Part shown: positions 35,969-46,900 of the stretch, in pieces | Layout: each line of letters starts with the position of its first letter | Position numbering within the stretch: the stretch's first letter is position 1 | NCBI GenBank assembly: GCA_947258655.1 | Contig: CAMYJD010000015.1 | Coordinates: 1-52,379, forward strand | Reading direction: 5' to 3' | Length of the DNA: 52,379 nucleotides | Source of the DNA: an uncultured Gammaproteobacteria bacterium | GTDB lineage: Bacteria > Pseudomonadota > Gammaproteobacteria > JAADHQ01 | Notes under the pieces: model-generated | Seen by the model: only the letters and a program-made list of their open reading frames with translations | What the model was told of the DNA's origin: nothing | The model's database searches: none | Made by a program: the position numbers and the translations under genes

Positions 35969-37697
35969 TGTATCTCCCGATGATTTTGCTGGCGATTAAT
36001 TCTATACGTTCACGCTGGATACTGTGGTAAACGTTATGATTTATAATATTATCATGCCAATATTATAGTAAAAAGCACTAAAACAACCATGATACATGAA
36101 GATTATAGGCACATGAAGGTGTAGCTGCCTAATCGATAGAATGAAGGTATGGTAGGGCGCATAATCGATTTGAAGCGCTGTCTATTGCAATAATTGTTCT
36201 GGGCCTGACAACAGATATTAATTAAATTGGCGTAATAGTATTCTTCATTGTATTTTTGCATGAAACAAGTTGGAATTTTCTTTCAGATAATTTAATTAGT
36301 ACAAACTCGATAAATATATTTGTTACGAGGCGGTTTAGCGAATATTTATCGCAATCAATTCATTTTCTCAATCTCATGTCCGTCAATATGATTTGCCCAA
36401 TTTAATGCACTCATTAGAAGTTCTCCAATATACTACCGTGGCCACCAGCACATTTACTGCGGTTTCTCATAATGTAGCCAATGATACAATGTTAATACAG
36501 TGGCGATTGATATATTGTAGCGGATGATTACACGATGCAATCGTTGCCGTTATCCTTTAAGATATAAATCTGTCTATCATCATATTGTCGCCATACAATT
36601 TTGTGTTATTTGCGGATGTTGATGAAGCCGTCTGACTACTTGATGAATTATGTGTAATTGAAAATGGCAAATAATCATTCTGCCAACTGTACTCTGGACT
36701 CGTTGTTTGCACGTATATGTGTATGGGCTGTCCTCGTGTGCAAGCAGCTACAATAGAAGCATAACCGCTGATATCTATAAACTGCACAGTTCGATCCCTA
36801 TTGAAGAATAACGCGCGATTTTTTTAAACGAATCCTGTTGATATGATGCCGTTTCCATTCGGACATGGTATGGAGCTATTATCAGGGCGCTTGATACCAT
36901 TTGATTTGAAGCGACCGCTCCAGGACGGCCTAAGGCAATCAATTGAATTCGCTGAAGATATGGATGTGGACGTGGCGGCTGTAAAATCATTCAAAACATA
37001 TTTGTTGGCATCAATGAATAAAGTAAATAATATTTAACATAGGCAATCGATTGTCATAACTCTCGACTCCAGTAGGCGCACTTAGTCGTCTTGGAAAGCC
37101 GTCCTATACGTTTTCGTTATAATCCCCAAAACATGATCCAATTTCAGTGCTATTGAATGCAGCGATGAAAAAAAATACTAAATAACAGGGGCTTGCGCCA
37201 GGCCTTGGCGTCTGATAGCATCGGTGGGGGCATGCACGCGCAGCTATCTTTACCTAGTAGAAATATCAATGTGTATCGCTTTCCGTTTCAATGCAATCGA
37301 GTTCACATTTTACGCATTAATCCATCTGAATCATTCAAGCAGGACCGACGTCAGGCCGAAATATAGCTTAGTGCAAAATGTTGCATAATGTTGAAAAGTT
37401 GGGCTGGAAAAGTTTTCATTTTTGTCGATAGGTTCACATTAGGTTATTTTACTTTATATTAACATCATGCCTTTGCATGACTTATAAATTTCAGACTAAT
37501 CAGTTAATTAACTGCAGAATATGAGTACATTGGCTGGTCTGGTTTTTGGCCGCATCGATTTGTAATTTAACGAGCGGATTTGATATCGAGTATATGGATA
37601 TGAATCATAATACCTATGGTCTAAGGAAAAAACCACGATATTGTTTAATGGTAATAGCGATTGATTAAGTAATATTTAAATTGCTTAGAGGTACTAT
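35969..37697. other. Long AT-rich spacer, no supported gene
   Basis: This 1.7 kb stretch separates the divergent sulfotransferase and beta-helix genes. Part of it (about 36560-36880) weakly resembles the minus strand of the IS30 transposase region around NEWIYQY, but without terminal repeats. A 64-codon frame at 36843-37037 has no recognisable domain. CAGTTAATTAACTG at 37501-37514 is a perfect palindrome within 200 bases of the beta-helix start and could be an operator. Otherwise nothing is recognised. Confidence 0.45.
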
Positions 37698-39326
37698 ATG
37701 AAATATTTAAAATTGGCAAGTTTCCTGGTTATCGTGCTACTGGGTAAGAGCGTTCTGGCAGCAACCTATTATGTCAAGCCGGGTGGTAGTGACAGCGCTG
37801 ATGGTAAAAGTCACGCAACTGCCTGGAAGACAATAGGCAAAGTCAATTCTCATTCATTCAAGACCGGAGACGATGTTTATTTCCTTGCCGGTGGTTCGTG
37901 GAAACTGGAAAAACTACAAATCGATTGGAGTGGTACGGCCACTAACCGAGTGATTGTTGGTGCCTATTTCATGAACAACAGTGGCAACGAAACGCCGGGT
38001 GTGCCGTCCGGCACGGGTAAGCCCAGGATCATTGGTTCCTATACCGGAAAATGTCCCGGTACAGTGGTAGGATCATGTATTGATGTAAAAAGTGCCGTAC
38101 CATCCGGGGTCTGGACTGGCTTGGTGGGGATCAGCGGTAATTACGTGACCTTGAGGAATATGCGGGTACAGAATTCAGCCGGCAGGGGAATAGTCGTTAA
38201 TAATGATTATTCCTACGCAATCCTGGAAAACAACGAGGTTTATTATACTGCTGCAAATAGCACTATATTCAACAGGGGCTCGTCACATAATATTTTTCGC
38301 AATAACGATACCAGCTATTGTGCTATGGGATGGAGGCATGGGGATTGGAAAAAAATAGCCAAACACTGGCCTACCTGTAATAGCGCGGTTACCAGCAATT
38401 ACAATATATTTGAGGGCAATTATGTTCACGAGTCCTATGGAGAGGGTATCGTGATGCTGAAGGATGCTCAATATAATATTATTCGGGACAATAAAATAGT
38501 GGCGGTGCGTTCTGCTAATATCTATCTTGATAATTCCTCAAATAATATTGTTGAAAATAATATCATGGTAGGCGACAGGGATGGCGAATTTACACATGGC
38601 AAGGCTGCTGACGGGCATAAATATGGCGGAGGGCTTACAATCAGGGTCGAGGGTTATAACAATGCGACTGATGCTGTAAATAATATTGTCAGAAATAACC
38701 TATTGGTTAGAAGTGGTGGCATAGTCATGTCTATATTTGAAAACGCCAAAGTGCAGGGTCGAAAAGTTGGTGGAAAAATCTTCAATAACACTTTAATTGA
38801 AACCAGGAAGTATCTGGCACTAAATGAAGGTAGCGAATTTTATGGGCCTACCGAAATAGCAAATAATATATTTTTTGGCGCCCCTCTGGCTGATGGAGCA
38901 TGTACTATAACTCCAACAGGAATAAACGTGCATCATAATCACTGGAGTCACGTTCAGAAAAATGCCAAATGCAACGATGGCTCTGGTGATATTGTTGGCA
39001 ATCCAAAATTATCGCGTACAGACTGGAAGGCCGTTGGTGTAGGCAAAATACCCAAGCCCAATGACTTCAAGCCAAAAGCAGATTCATCTGTAATCGGTCA
39101 AGCGAGCAAACAGACTGCACAGGTGTTTACAAAAGGCTTTTCCCATTCAGTTAATCTGACTGGAAACTGTACACTGGATTTGACAGAAGTTTCGCAGGAT
39201 TTTTTCTGTGGCTCACGTATTGCCCAAAATGACATGGGGGCTATCAATGTCAATTCCGTAAGTGCCACTAGTAATGTGGTGCCACCTGTCGGGCTTTCAA
39301 TGACTATTATTACATCTACTAATTAA
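37698..39326 (+). CDS. Secreted right-handed parallel beta-helix protein (pectate-lyase-like)
   Basis: The 542-residue protein has a signal peptide ending ...SVLA before ATYYVKPGGSDSADG, the usual N-terminal cap of bacterial right-handed beta-helix proteins. Regular coil repeats follow: VTLRNMRVQNSAGRGIVV, AILENNEVYYTAANS, NIFRNNDTSYC, NIFEGNYVHES, NIIRDNKIVAV, NIVENNIMVG, NIVRNNLLVR. The Asn ladder is typical of polysaccharide lyases, hydrolases and epimerases of the PbH1 class. The Shine-Dalgarno AGAGG precedes the ATG. It may cleave or modify the locus glycan outside the cell; catalytic residues are not assignable by eye. A paralogue lies 934 bases downstream. Confidence 0.85.
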   Translation: MKYLKLASFLVIVLLGKSVLAATYYVKPGGSDSADGKSHATAWKTIGKVNSHSFKTGDDVYFLAGGSWKLEKLQIDWSGTATNRVIVGAYFMNNSGNETPGVPSGTGKPRIIGSYTGKCPGTVVGSCIDVKSAVPSGVWTGLVGISGNYVTLRNMRVQNSAGRGIVVNNDYSYAILENNEVYYTAANSTIFNRGSSHNIFRNNDTSYCAMGWRHGDWKKIAKHWPTCNSAVTSNYNIFEGNYVHESYGEGIVMLKDAQYNIIRDNKIVAVRSANIYLDNSSNNIVENNIMVGDRDGEFTHGKAADGHKYGGGLTIRVEGYNNATDAVNNIVRNNLLVRSGGIVMSIFENAKVQGRKVGGKIFNNTLIETRKYLALNEGSEFYGPTEIANNIFFGAPLADGACTITPTGINVHHNHWSHVQKNAKCNDGSGDIVGNPKLSRTDWKAVGVGKIPKPNDFKPKADSSVIGQASKQTAQVFTKGFSHSVNLTGNCTLDLTEVSQDFFCGSRIAQNDMGAINVNSVSATSNVVPPVGLSMTIITSTN

Positions 39327-39349
39327 TAACAAGCTTATGTGTAAAAGTG

Positions 39350-39389
39350 GACTCGAGACCAGATATGGTATTTAATCTGGTCTTGAGTC
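39350..39389 (+). terminator. Rho-independent-like terminator after the first beta-helix gene
   Basis: A 15-bp stem (39350-39364 with 39375-39389, one G-T pair) closes on a 10-base loop and is followed by TGGTTTTG. It begins 23 bases after the stop of the beta-helix gene. The T-run is short, but the stem is strong. Confidence 0.65.
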
Positions 39390-40260
39390 TGGTTTTGACA
39401 CGGTAATGCTATAGTGTTGGGATGTGGCATAGGAAGTGCTGCTACCATACCTTAGACGCTGACACCCTCATAATCCTTTCAAACGAATTCTTCCTTGTGC
39501 CTTTGCCAATAGCTCTCAAGGCAACGGTAGTGGACTGACCACCTTTGAAGCGAGTATTCGAAATATCCTGAATCTTGAAAGGTACTGCTATAAACTTTAT
39601 CCAGGAATCTGTTTGCAGTATTCTGGAATCAAGCCTTACCTACCCATGGATCGCAGTATCCGGTAATGATCCTGAAAAATTAAGGTGCTAAAATCTGGAT
39701 TTTTTCATAAAAATCTTACAAGAAGCATCCATGGTGAAACAGTTGAGATTCACAGAAAGCCAAGATCACTTAATCTAGAATCTGGCTGGAACCGGGTGTC
39801 GGTAGTTGAGTTTGTTCATTAACATTTGCATGTGTGATGCTGTCTTTTGCAACCAGCGATGCAAATACTGCGGCATGAATGAATAATAGAGGAATTAGTG
39901 TTGATCAGAACTGAACAGAAGCAGTATGATTTCTGGTTTTGGGGGGGTATTATTGATAGGGGGTAACCATGCGACATCTAGCTACTGAATGATAGCGTCA
40001 GACACGCGCTTAATCTCAGCATCTCCTTCTACACGATATCTGAGAGCTGATGTACTTGAGTACCATGTTCAGGCTTATGGCCCGCATAACTAATTGATAA
40101 TATAGATAAATTAAACAGTTCGCTCGCAGTGCCATCTATGTGGCATTGAAATTTCGTGGCATTATTTTGTATGCTCACAGTACATCCAGAGCAACAACGG
40201 TGTACCGATAATTAGATTTATCGGTATATGCTTGTTGCATAAGGTAGAGGTTCATGATTT
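39390..40260. other. Spacer between the two beta-helix genes
   Basis: No gene, RNA or IS-like segment is recognised in these 870 bases. The stretch shows no evident similarity to the spacer upstream of the first copy, so the duplication unit does not obviously include the promoter. Confidence 0.4.
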
Positions 40261-41832
40261 ATGTGCCTGATATTGAAATATTTTAAATTGGTAAGTTTCC
40301 TGGTCATTACGCTATTGAGTAAGAACATTCTGGCAACTAGCTATTATGTAAAGCCGGACGGAAATGACGGCGCTGATGGTAAGAGTCACGCAGCGGCCTG
40401 GAAGACAATAGGCAAAGTCAATGCTCATGCGTTTAAGACCGGGGACGATGTTTATTTCCTTGCCGGTGGTTCATGGAAACTGGAAAGACTGGTGATCGAC
40501 TGGAGTGGTGCGGCGACTAATCGAGTGATCGTCGGCGCCTATTATATGTTTAATGGTCAGGAGACTCCAGGTGTGCCGTCCGGGACGGGCAAGCCCAGAA
40601 TCATTGGTTCCTATACTGGGAAATGTCCCGGAGAAATAGGTTCATGCATTGATACAAGCACTGCGGTACCGGCTGGGGTTTGGACCGGTCTGGTTGGGAT
40701 CAGCGGTAATTACGTGACCTTGAGGAATATGCGGGTGCAGAATTCAGCCGGCAGGGGAATAGTCGTTAATAATGATTATTCCTACGCAATCCTGGAAAAC
40801 AATGAGGTTTATTATACTGCAGCAAACAGCACCTTATTCAACAGGGGCTCATCACATAATATTTTACGCAATAACGACACCAGCTATTGTGCCATGGGGT
40901 GGAAGCACGGAGATTGGAAAAAAATAGCCAATCACTGGCCTACTTGTAATAGTGCGGTCAGGAGCAATTATAATATATTTGAGGGTAATTATGTTCACGA
41001 ATCCTATGGAGAAGGTATCGTGATGTTGAAGGATGCTCAATATAATATTATTCGAGGCAATAAAATAGTGGCGGTGCGTTCTGCTAATATCTATCTTGAT
41101 AATTCCTCAAATAATATAGTTGAAAACAATATCCTGATAGGCGACAGGGATGGCGAATTTACGCATGGTCGATCCAGGGCTGATGGGCATAGATATGGTG
41201 GAGGTATAGCGGTAAGAGTCGAGGGCTATAAAAGGACATCTGATGCAGTAAATAACGTTGTCAGGAATAATATATTGGTAAGAACAGGGCCCTGTTTATC
41301 GATGGGGCTAATTAAAAAGGCGAAGAAATCGAAAAGTAAGATTGGAGTTAAATTTATCCATAATACTTGCGTGGAGCCAAGGTCATATATCAGTTTGCTA
41401 TCGAAATCCCGCGCTTATGCAAATACTCTGATAGCCAATAATATATTTGTTGGGAGTCCACAAGGAGAAACTTCTTGTAAGATCAGGCCTAACGCTAATG
41501 TTTTATTGGTTCATAACCATTGGAGTGAAAAGCAAATTGACAAGCGCTGTAAGGAAGAAGTGGGTGGAATAATAGGGGATCCCAAGTTGTCTAGAGTTGA
41601 TTGGGCGAATGTTGGAATACGCTTTATTCCCGACATCGGTGACTTTGTCCTGGGCCCAGGATCCAGTGCGCATAAAGCCGGAAAGAATATTCAAGATAAT
41701 ACGTATAATGGCCAGTTTCTTCAGGCAGGTCAATTAGTGACTAAATGTGGTAATAGTCATCCAGGTGGATCATACGACTTTACATGTAGGCAGCGCTCTA
41801 ATCCTCCGGATATCGGAGCAATCAGTAAATAG
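40261..41832 (+). CDS. Secreted right-handed parallel beta-helix protein, paralogue of the one at 37698
   Basis: The 523-residue protein shares the signal peptide (KYFKLVSFLVITLLSKNILA), the N-terminal cap SYYVKPDGNDGADGKSHAAA and the Asn-ladder coils of the upstream copy. The central third (about residues 150-300) is almost identical to the paralogue, even at DNA level; the C-terminal third is clearly different. The first copy's ATG corresponds to a TTG at 40273 here, so the true start may be that TTG rather than the ATG at 40261. The protein ends with C...DFTCRQRSNPPDIGAIS, a typical C-terminal cap. Likely exported and glycan-active. Confidence 0.83.
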   Translation: MCLILKYFKLVSFLVITLLSKNILATSYYVKPDGNDGADGKSHAAAWKTIGKVNAHAFKTGDDVYFLAGGSWKLERLVIDWSGAATNRVIVGAYYMFNGQETPGVPSGTGKPRIIGSYTGKCPGEIGSCIDTSTAVPAGVWTGLVGISGNYVTLRNMRVQNSAGRGIVVNNDYSYAILENNEVYYTAANSTLFNRGSSHNILRNNDTSYCAMGWKHGDWKKIANHWPTCNSAVRSNYNIFEGNYVHESYGEGIVMLKDAQYNIIRGNKIVAVRSANIYLDNSSNNIVENNILIGDRDGEFTHGRSRADGHRYGGGIAVRVEGYKRTSDAVNNVVRNNILVRTGPCLSMGLIKKAKKSKSKIGVKFIHNTCVEPRSYISLLSKSRAYANTLIANNIFVGSPQGETSCKIRPNANVLLVHNHWSEKQIDKRCKEEVGGIIGDPKLSRVDWANVGIRFIPDIGDFVLGPGSSAHKAGKNIQDNTYNGQFLQAGQLVTKCGNSHPGGSYDFTCRQRSNPPDIGAISK

Positions 41833-41849
41833 TTAAATATTCACTAGAT

Positions 41850-42435
41850 GGCTAAACTGCATTATCGCGATCGATACATTATCCGCCATTTTTCGGAAAG
41901 CCTTCATGGATAAAAATGAACGTGATTTCCGTTTGATCAGGGGCACAAAAGTATTTCGATGGTTATTGGCCATGGTGGTATACAGAATCCACTCACATAG
42001 CAGGCGTGGATATCGACGTAACAGCGCCGTTAATTAACCAATGTATTATTTGCGATCAGGCTGCGCCAGCTATGGCCTGTTGAGCCGCTATCGTAAACCA
42101 GGTATAACACGGGGGCGGGGGCCACTGAGCCCCGATAACAGGTCTGGCTTGCAGGAAGAAGCACTGGGTATGCCAGGGGGACAATATTGTATCGGGCTGG
42201 AATTACGCGAAATTAACGATCAGGCTGGGGTTTTCAACAAAAATAATATTGGCGACATTCGATTATGTCTTACTTGCTTTCATTAGGATATAAATCTGGT
42301 ATTGTTACTCTTGGGTAAGCTGCGCGGATAGTCTCACTTGTACGCGGTTATCTTGCCAAATCCGAGAACAGAAAGCATACCCTAGCCTTTTCAATATCCC
42401 GATAAGACAAAGTTGCACTTACAAATTGAATTCAC
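41850..42435 (-). mobile_element. Truncated, decayed IS30-family copy (reverse orientation)
   Basis: The right edge (42411-42435) carries the left terminal repeat in reverse, identical to that at 23021. Reading leftward on the minus strand, 42300-42330 keeps GCTTACCCAAGAG and ATACCAGATTTATATCC. Positions 41870-42010 keep TGAGTGGATTCTGTATACC, GGCCAATAACCATC and GGCGGATAATGTATCG against the codons of GDWELDTVIGKNH...ENVSD. The last third of the element, including its right repeat, is missing; homology stops within about 20 bases of the beta-helix stop. A short frame at 42041-42286 is not a gene. Confidence 0.8.
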
Positions 42436-42481
42436 GTAGTATTGCTAATCTGAATAACTGGAATTTAACCTGGTATCAACT

Positions 42482-43537
42482 ATGTATGATGTAAAAATAT
42501 ATCCTACTACACTTTCGCAATATTCTAGTCAGGTATATGCGGGATTTTTCGATTTAGCCAAGGCTGGAAAACTTAACATCAAAATCATGTCTCGATCTCC
42601 TGGTGTCGTAGTGCAGGGTATATATCCTCTTTATGTGGAAGTAGAAGAGCATAATACGGGGAAGCATCGTAAAATCCTTTTTGATCTTGCAGATACCGGC
42701 AGGTTTGATTTTTCGGAGCTAGTGCCAGATCTTGACTATATAGCCAAAAGAAGCTACTCAGACAGTTTTTTAAAAGATCTTCCCGATTCTGTGCGTAATA
42801 AAATACACCCTTATGGAATAAATTATAACTGTAGTAGTCCAAATATTCCTTTTATCAAATTATTTCTGCATCATCATTTTCTTCAATTAAAGCGAGATTT
42901 TATCGGTCATGTAAGTGGGGAAGGTTTCATCAGGAATAATATCAGGTTCCTGATGAATATCTTTAAAAATAATTATTCGCTTTTTGAAGAGGATTACCGC
43001 AGTCCGTCCGAGCCGGGTGAGCAGCATGATATATTTTTTATCACTCGCCTTTTCCCACATTCCAGATGGGAGGATGATGCAAGAATTGAGCTGATTGAAA
43101 AGCTTCGTGAAAATTTTGGCTCACGCTTTTATGGGGGCATAGAGGATGATGAAACCTCGAGAGCACGTTGCAAGCAGGAAATCCTGATTTCGAGGATGCC
43201 CAGACGTGAATATATTAATAAGATGAAAAATGCGCGCATAGTTATCGTCATTAGAGGGGCGAATAAATCCAATCCATGGAAGCTCGGCGAAAGTCTGGCA
43301 TCATCGAGTTGTATTGTTTGCAGCGATCTTGAGTTCATGCTGTCAGCTCCATTGGTAGACAATCTACATTATCGAAAATTCGAAAACGTGGATGATTGCG
43401 TTAGAATATGCAAAGAATTGTTAGACAACCCTGGCAAGATTGATGAGATAAAGAACGCAGCCAATGAATACTATGATTCTTATGTCAGGTGTGATGTGCT
43501 TGTTTCCAGGGTGCTCGAACATGCGTTTTTGAAGTAA
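42482..43537 (+). CDS. Putative divergent glycosyltransferase
   Basis: A 351-residue soluble protein of uncertain family. The C-terminal half reads like a GT-B donor domain: DIFFITRLFPHSRWEDDAR, then MPRREYINKMKNARIVIVIRG, NPWKLGESLASSSCIVCSDL, and a C-terminal NVDDCVRICKELLDNPGKIDEIKNAA helix pair. This is the layout of GT4/GT1-like or exostosin-like proteins, with E of GESLA as the candidate acidic residue. The N-terminal half (MYDVKIYPTTLSQYSSQVYAG) is unfamiliar. It starts 46 bases after an IS30 terminal repeat, which might supply promoter elements. I would not assign a substrate. Confidence 0.6.
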   Translation: MYDVKIYPTTLSQYSSQVYAGFFDLAKAGKLNIKIMSRSPGVVVQGIYPLYVEVEEHNTGKHRKILFDLADTGRFDFSELVPDLDYIAKRSYSDSFLKDLPDSVRNKIHPYGINYNCSSPNIPFIKLFLHHHFLQLKRDFIGHVSGEGFIRNNIRFLMNIFKNNYSLFEEDYRSPSEPGEQHDIFFITRLFPHSRWEDDARIELIEKLRENFGSRFYGGIEDDETSRARCKQEILISRMPRREYINKMKNARIVIVIRGANKSNPWKLGESLASSSCIVCSDLEFMLSAPLVDNLHYRKFENVDDCVRICKELLDNPGKIDEIKNAANEYYDSYVRCDVLVSRVLEHAFLK

Positions 43538-43826
43538 TAGATGCATCAATTTATTATTATACTCATGGCTGTTCGATTGCGTAATCCGATACCCCGCAGA
43601 ATAAGGGTGCCAAAACCGGGATTTTTCTATACATAGAACTATAAGTAAAATCGAGATTGCAGAAGGTCAGGTAATCGCGACTTTGAAAGAGGCTTATTCG
43701 AGTTCGCCAATTTATCAATATGATAAACCGCTATTTCCGAATATATATACGAGATAGTGTTAGTACTAATCGCTCTATCAATACCTTCCTGAATAAAGTA
43801 ATGTTTCAATATGCAGAGTAGCAAAA
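43538..43826. other. Spacer between convergent genes
   Basis: No gene is supported. A hairpin terminator is at its right end and is listed separately. Confidence 0.4.
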
Positions 43827-43857
43827 TAACCCATTCAAATTATTATTGAATGGGTTA
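43827..43857 (-). terminator. Rho-independent terminator for the large lipoprotein gene
   Basis: TAACCCATTCAA (43827-43838) and TTGAATGGGTTA (43846-43857) form a perfect 12-bp stem with a 7-base loop. On the minus strand the stem is followed by TTTTGC. It lies 49 bases beyond the stop of the minus-strand gene ending at 43906 and may also stop plus-strand transcripts from 42482-43537. Confidence 0.75.
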
Positions 43858-43905
43858 TAAGCCGCCTTAATAGTGTTTTGAGGATTAGTTTATTGCTTGT
43901 TTGTA

Positions 43906-46900
43906 TTAAATTGTACCGCATACAGCTTCCGACAGACTGGAGTTCTGGTTGTCCTTGTATGCCTGTATCTTGAAGCAAACCTGCTCGCCTGGATAGTAGT
44001 TGAGATCGCTCGTTGCAGCATATTTCAGCTCTGGTGCTGTTGGATCAATTAGTCCCGAATTCACTGTCACATCGGAAATCTTTTCGGTAGCGTTGGCTGC
44101 ATCGGGACCATAATATATCCTGTATCCGGAAATGGCCTGTGCATTTGGCAACCATTTTAGAACAATTACTTTTTCCTTGGTGCAACTATTGCAGGTTACA
44201 ATAACGGTTACTGATGAGTAAAATACGGAGCCATTGGTATCTACAAAACTGTAGATAATCGTTTCCTGGCCCTTGTAGTCCGCATTTGGCGTGTATAGAA
44301 TATTGTCATTATTAATCTCTACAGAGCCATTTGCAGGTGCGGAAACAATAGATAGTGTGCCAGATCCGCTATTGGTTTCAGGGGCCTTGATGCTTGCCAG
44401 GGCGCCATCAGTAGTCGAAATAGATGTCTGGTTTGCCATTGGTATGACTTCTATTGCAGATATTTTTGGGCTTTTAGTGTTTCTGGGGAAACGGATATTG
44501 ATTTGTTGATCGCTGACAGTAGTGATAACTGTTTTTGTCATCGCAGTATATCTGCCTACTTCGCTGACAATATCGAGGTTGTCAATCGCCAGTTGCCCTT
44601 CAACTTCTACATCAAAGATTCGGCTGACCGAGTCTGTGATTTCAGCAAAATGCAGAATAACAGCATAATCACCCGAGGGGACATTGAAGCTATACTCCAG
44701 TTCGGGCGATGCAGAATTCTGCAAATCATTATGCCAACGTTCACTCTGATACAGAGTGTCATCCAGAGTTCCGCTGATGGAATCTATTTTTGTCGAAGAT
44801 CCGCCCAGATTATAGCCATAATCAGCAGCCCACAGCTGTCCCTTGGAGTCTGCATACTCTCCACCACCTGCATTGACGCGTATCACAGGCCCATTGTCTG
44901 CCTTGACGACAATAGTGAAGCTCTGGCTTGCTGACAGTGCCGGTGAGCCGTTATCTGTGACATGGATGCTGACATCCTGGCTGCCGACCTGTGCAGCAGT
45001 AGGTGTCCAGCTGATGGTGCCATTCACTGTATTAATGGACATACCAGCCGGCGCTGCTGTTAGTTCATAGCTTAACGTATCACCCGCATTGGGATCGGTT
45101 GCATTGACATCGTAAGCGTACGCAATGTCTTCCTGGGCTGTGAGCCCGGGATTTGAAGTAATTACCGGGGCATTATTGGCCGCTGTGACTGTGATTGTGA
45201 AGCCCTGGTTGGCAGACAGTGCCGGTGAGCCATTATCTGTGACCCGGATGCTGACGTCCTGGCTGCCGACCTGTGCAGAAGTGGGCGTCCAGCTTATGAC
45301 GCCGTTGGTTGCATTGATCACCATGCCCGCAGGGGCTGTAGTTAACTCATAGCTCAGAATATTACCCGCATTAACGTCGGTTGCGTTTACATCATAGCTA
45401 TACGCAGCGCCTTCTTTAGCGGTCTGGATTGCCTGGCTTGTAATAACCGGAGCTGAATTGCCCGGGGTGGTACTATTTGCAGTCACCGCGATTGTGAAAA
45501 CCTGACTTGCCGAGAGGGCCGGTGTGCCGTTATCTGTGACGCGAACGCTGACATCCTGGTTACCTGTCTGCGCGGCTGTAGGAGTCCAGCTGATCATGCC
45601 GCTCGCTGCATCAATGGTCATGCCTGCAGGTGAGCTTGTCAATTCATAGCTTAAAACATCATTCGTATCGGTGTCGGAAGCATTGACATCATAACTGTAT
45701 GCAATACCCTCCACGGCAGTGAGGACCGGATTCGATGTAATTGTTGGTGCGTTATTGGCCGCACTAACGGCGATCGAGAATCCTTGGCTGGAAGATAGTG
45801 TGAGTGAACTACTGTCGGTAACACGCACCATAACATCAAGGGTACCAACCTGTGAGGCAGTGGGTGTCCAACTAATTATGCCGCTTGTTGCGTCGATTGT
45901 CATGCCTGTAGGTGCCGTAGTCAGTTCATAGGTTAAAATATCGCCTGCATTGGCATCGGTAGCATCAACATCGTAACTGTAAGCAGTGCCTACCCGGGCA
46001 GTCAGAGGAGCGTTGCTAGTAATCACGGGTGCGACAGGGGCAGAGCTGTGGTTATCATCGTTTATTTTTGCCAAATTCGATGTAGATGTCAGAGGTACTG
46101 CATTGATTGTTGAATCCAGTATGTCTTCTGCATTCTTTGGTAATGCAGAGTCAATATCTGCAGTAGTAGATGTTTTTGAAATGACTGCGATTGCGTTTTC
46201 CAGAGCTGTAAGTTCATCGCTCGGAGCAAAACGCTGTGCGGCGGATAAGGCTACTCGTGTCTGTATAAGCACTTTATCAGTCAGTGTGACATCGGCTGTT
46301 GTCATACTGGATGATGGCCTTGTTACCAGAATGGCATTATCGAGTTGGACTGTTGCAATGGCATTATTGACCTTGAGTTGATTGCGTAAGACTTCAACAA
46401 GGACCTGTGCTGACGCAATCTTTGCTGTTGCGGAAATTTTACTGTCGGTGTTTGTTCCTGCGCCGTTAAAAACACCGTCAGCAAGATCGTTAGCGAGCGC
46501 AGTGAGCACTGTGTCTCCATCAATATTATTGCCAGCTGTGATCATCGCATCGCGTGTTCGGCGTATCATCTCGCCTAGTGCTTCGCTAGCTTTGACAACT
46601 CCAGCAACATTGGTGTCATTGATGGTGCTGCTGATTGGGTCCGCTATTGATGCTGAATCAAGACCAAAACTGAATTTATCAAGTATGGTTTGTTTTGCGG
46701 CCGCGATATTTTCCGTGGTCAGACCGCTGCCCATTGATTTGCTCATATTAACTATGAGAGTCGAGAAAGGATTAATGTTTGCGGTACGAATTTTTGAGCT
46801 TAAATTAGCCTGCTTAAAAGCTATTGTGGCCATAGTGAAATCAGGGCTCGTTCCGGTAACGATGTCAGTACCACCGGTGGCAGTAATGGTGACCGGAAAG

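Noticed and set aside
36843-37037. 64-codon frame in the long spacer before the beta-helix genes
   Set aside because: No start signal or known family; surrounding DNA looks eroded.
39200-39326. PEP-CTERM-like sorting tail on the first beta-helix protein
   Set aside because: The C-terminus (VVPPVGLSMTIITSTN) lacks PEP, a full membrane helix and the basic tail, so exosortase sorting is not supported.
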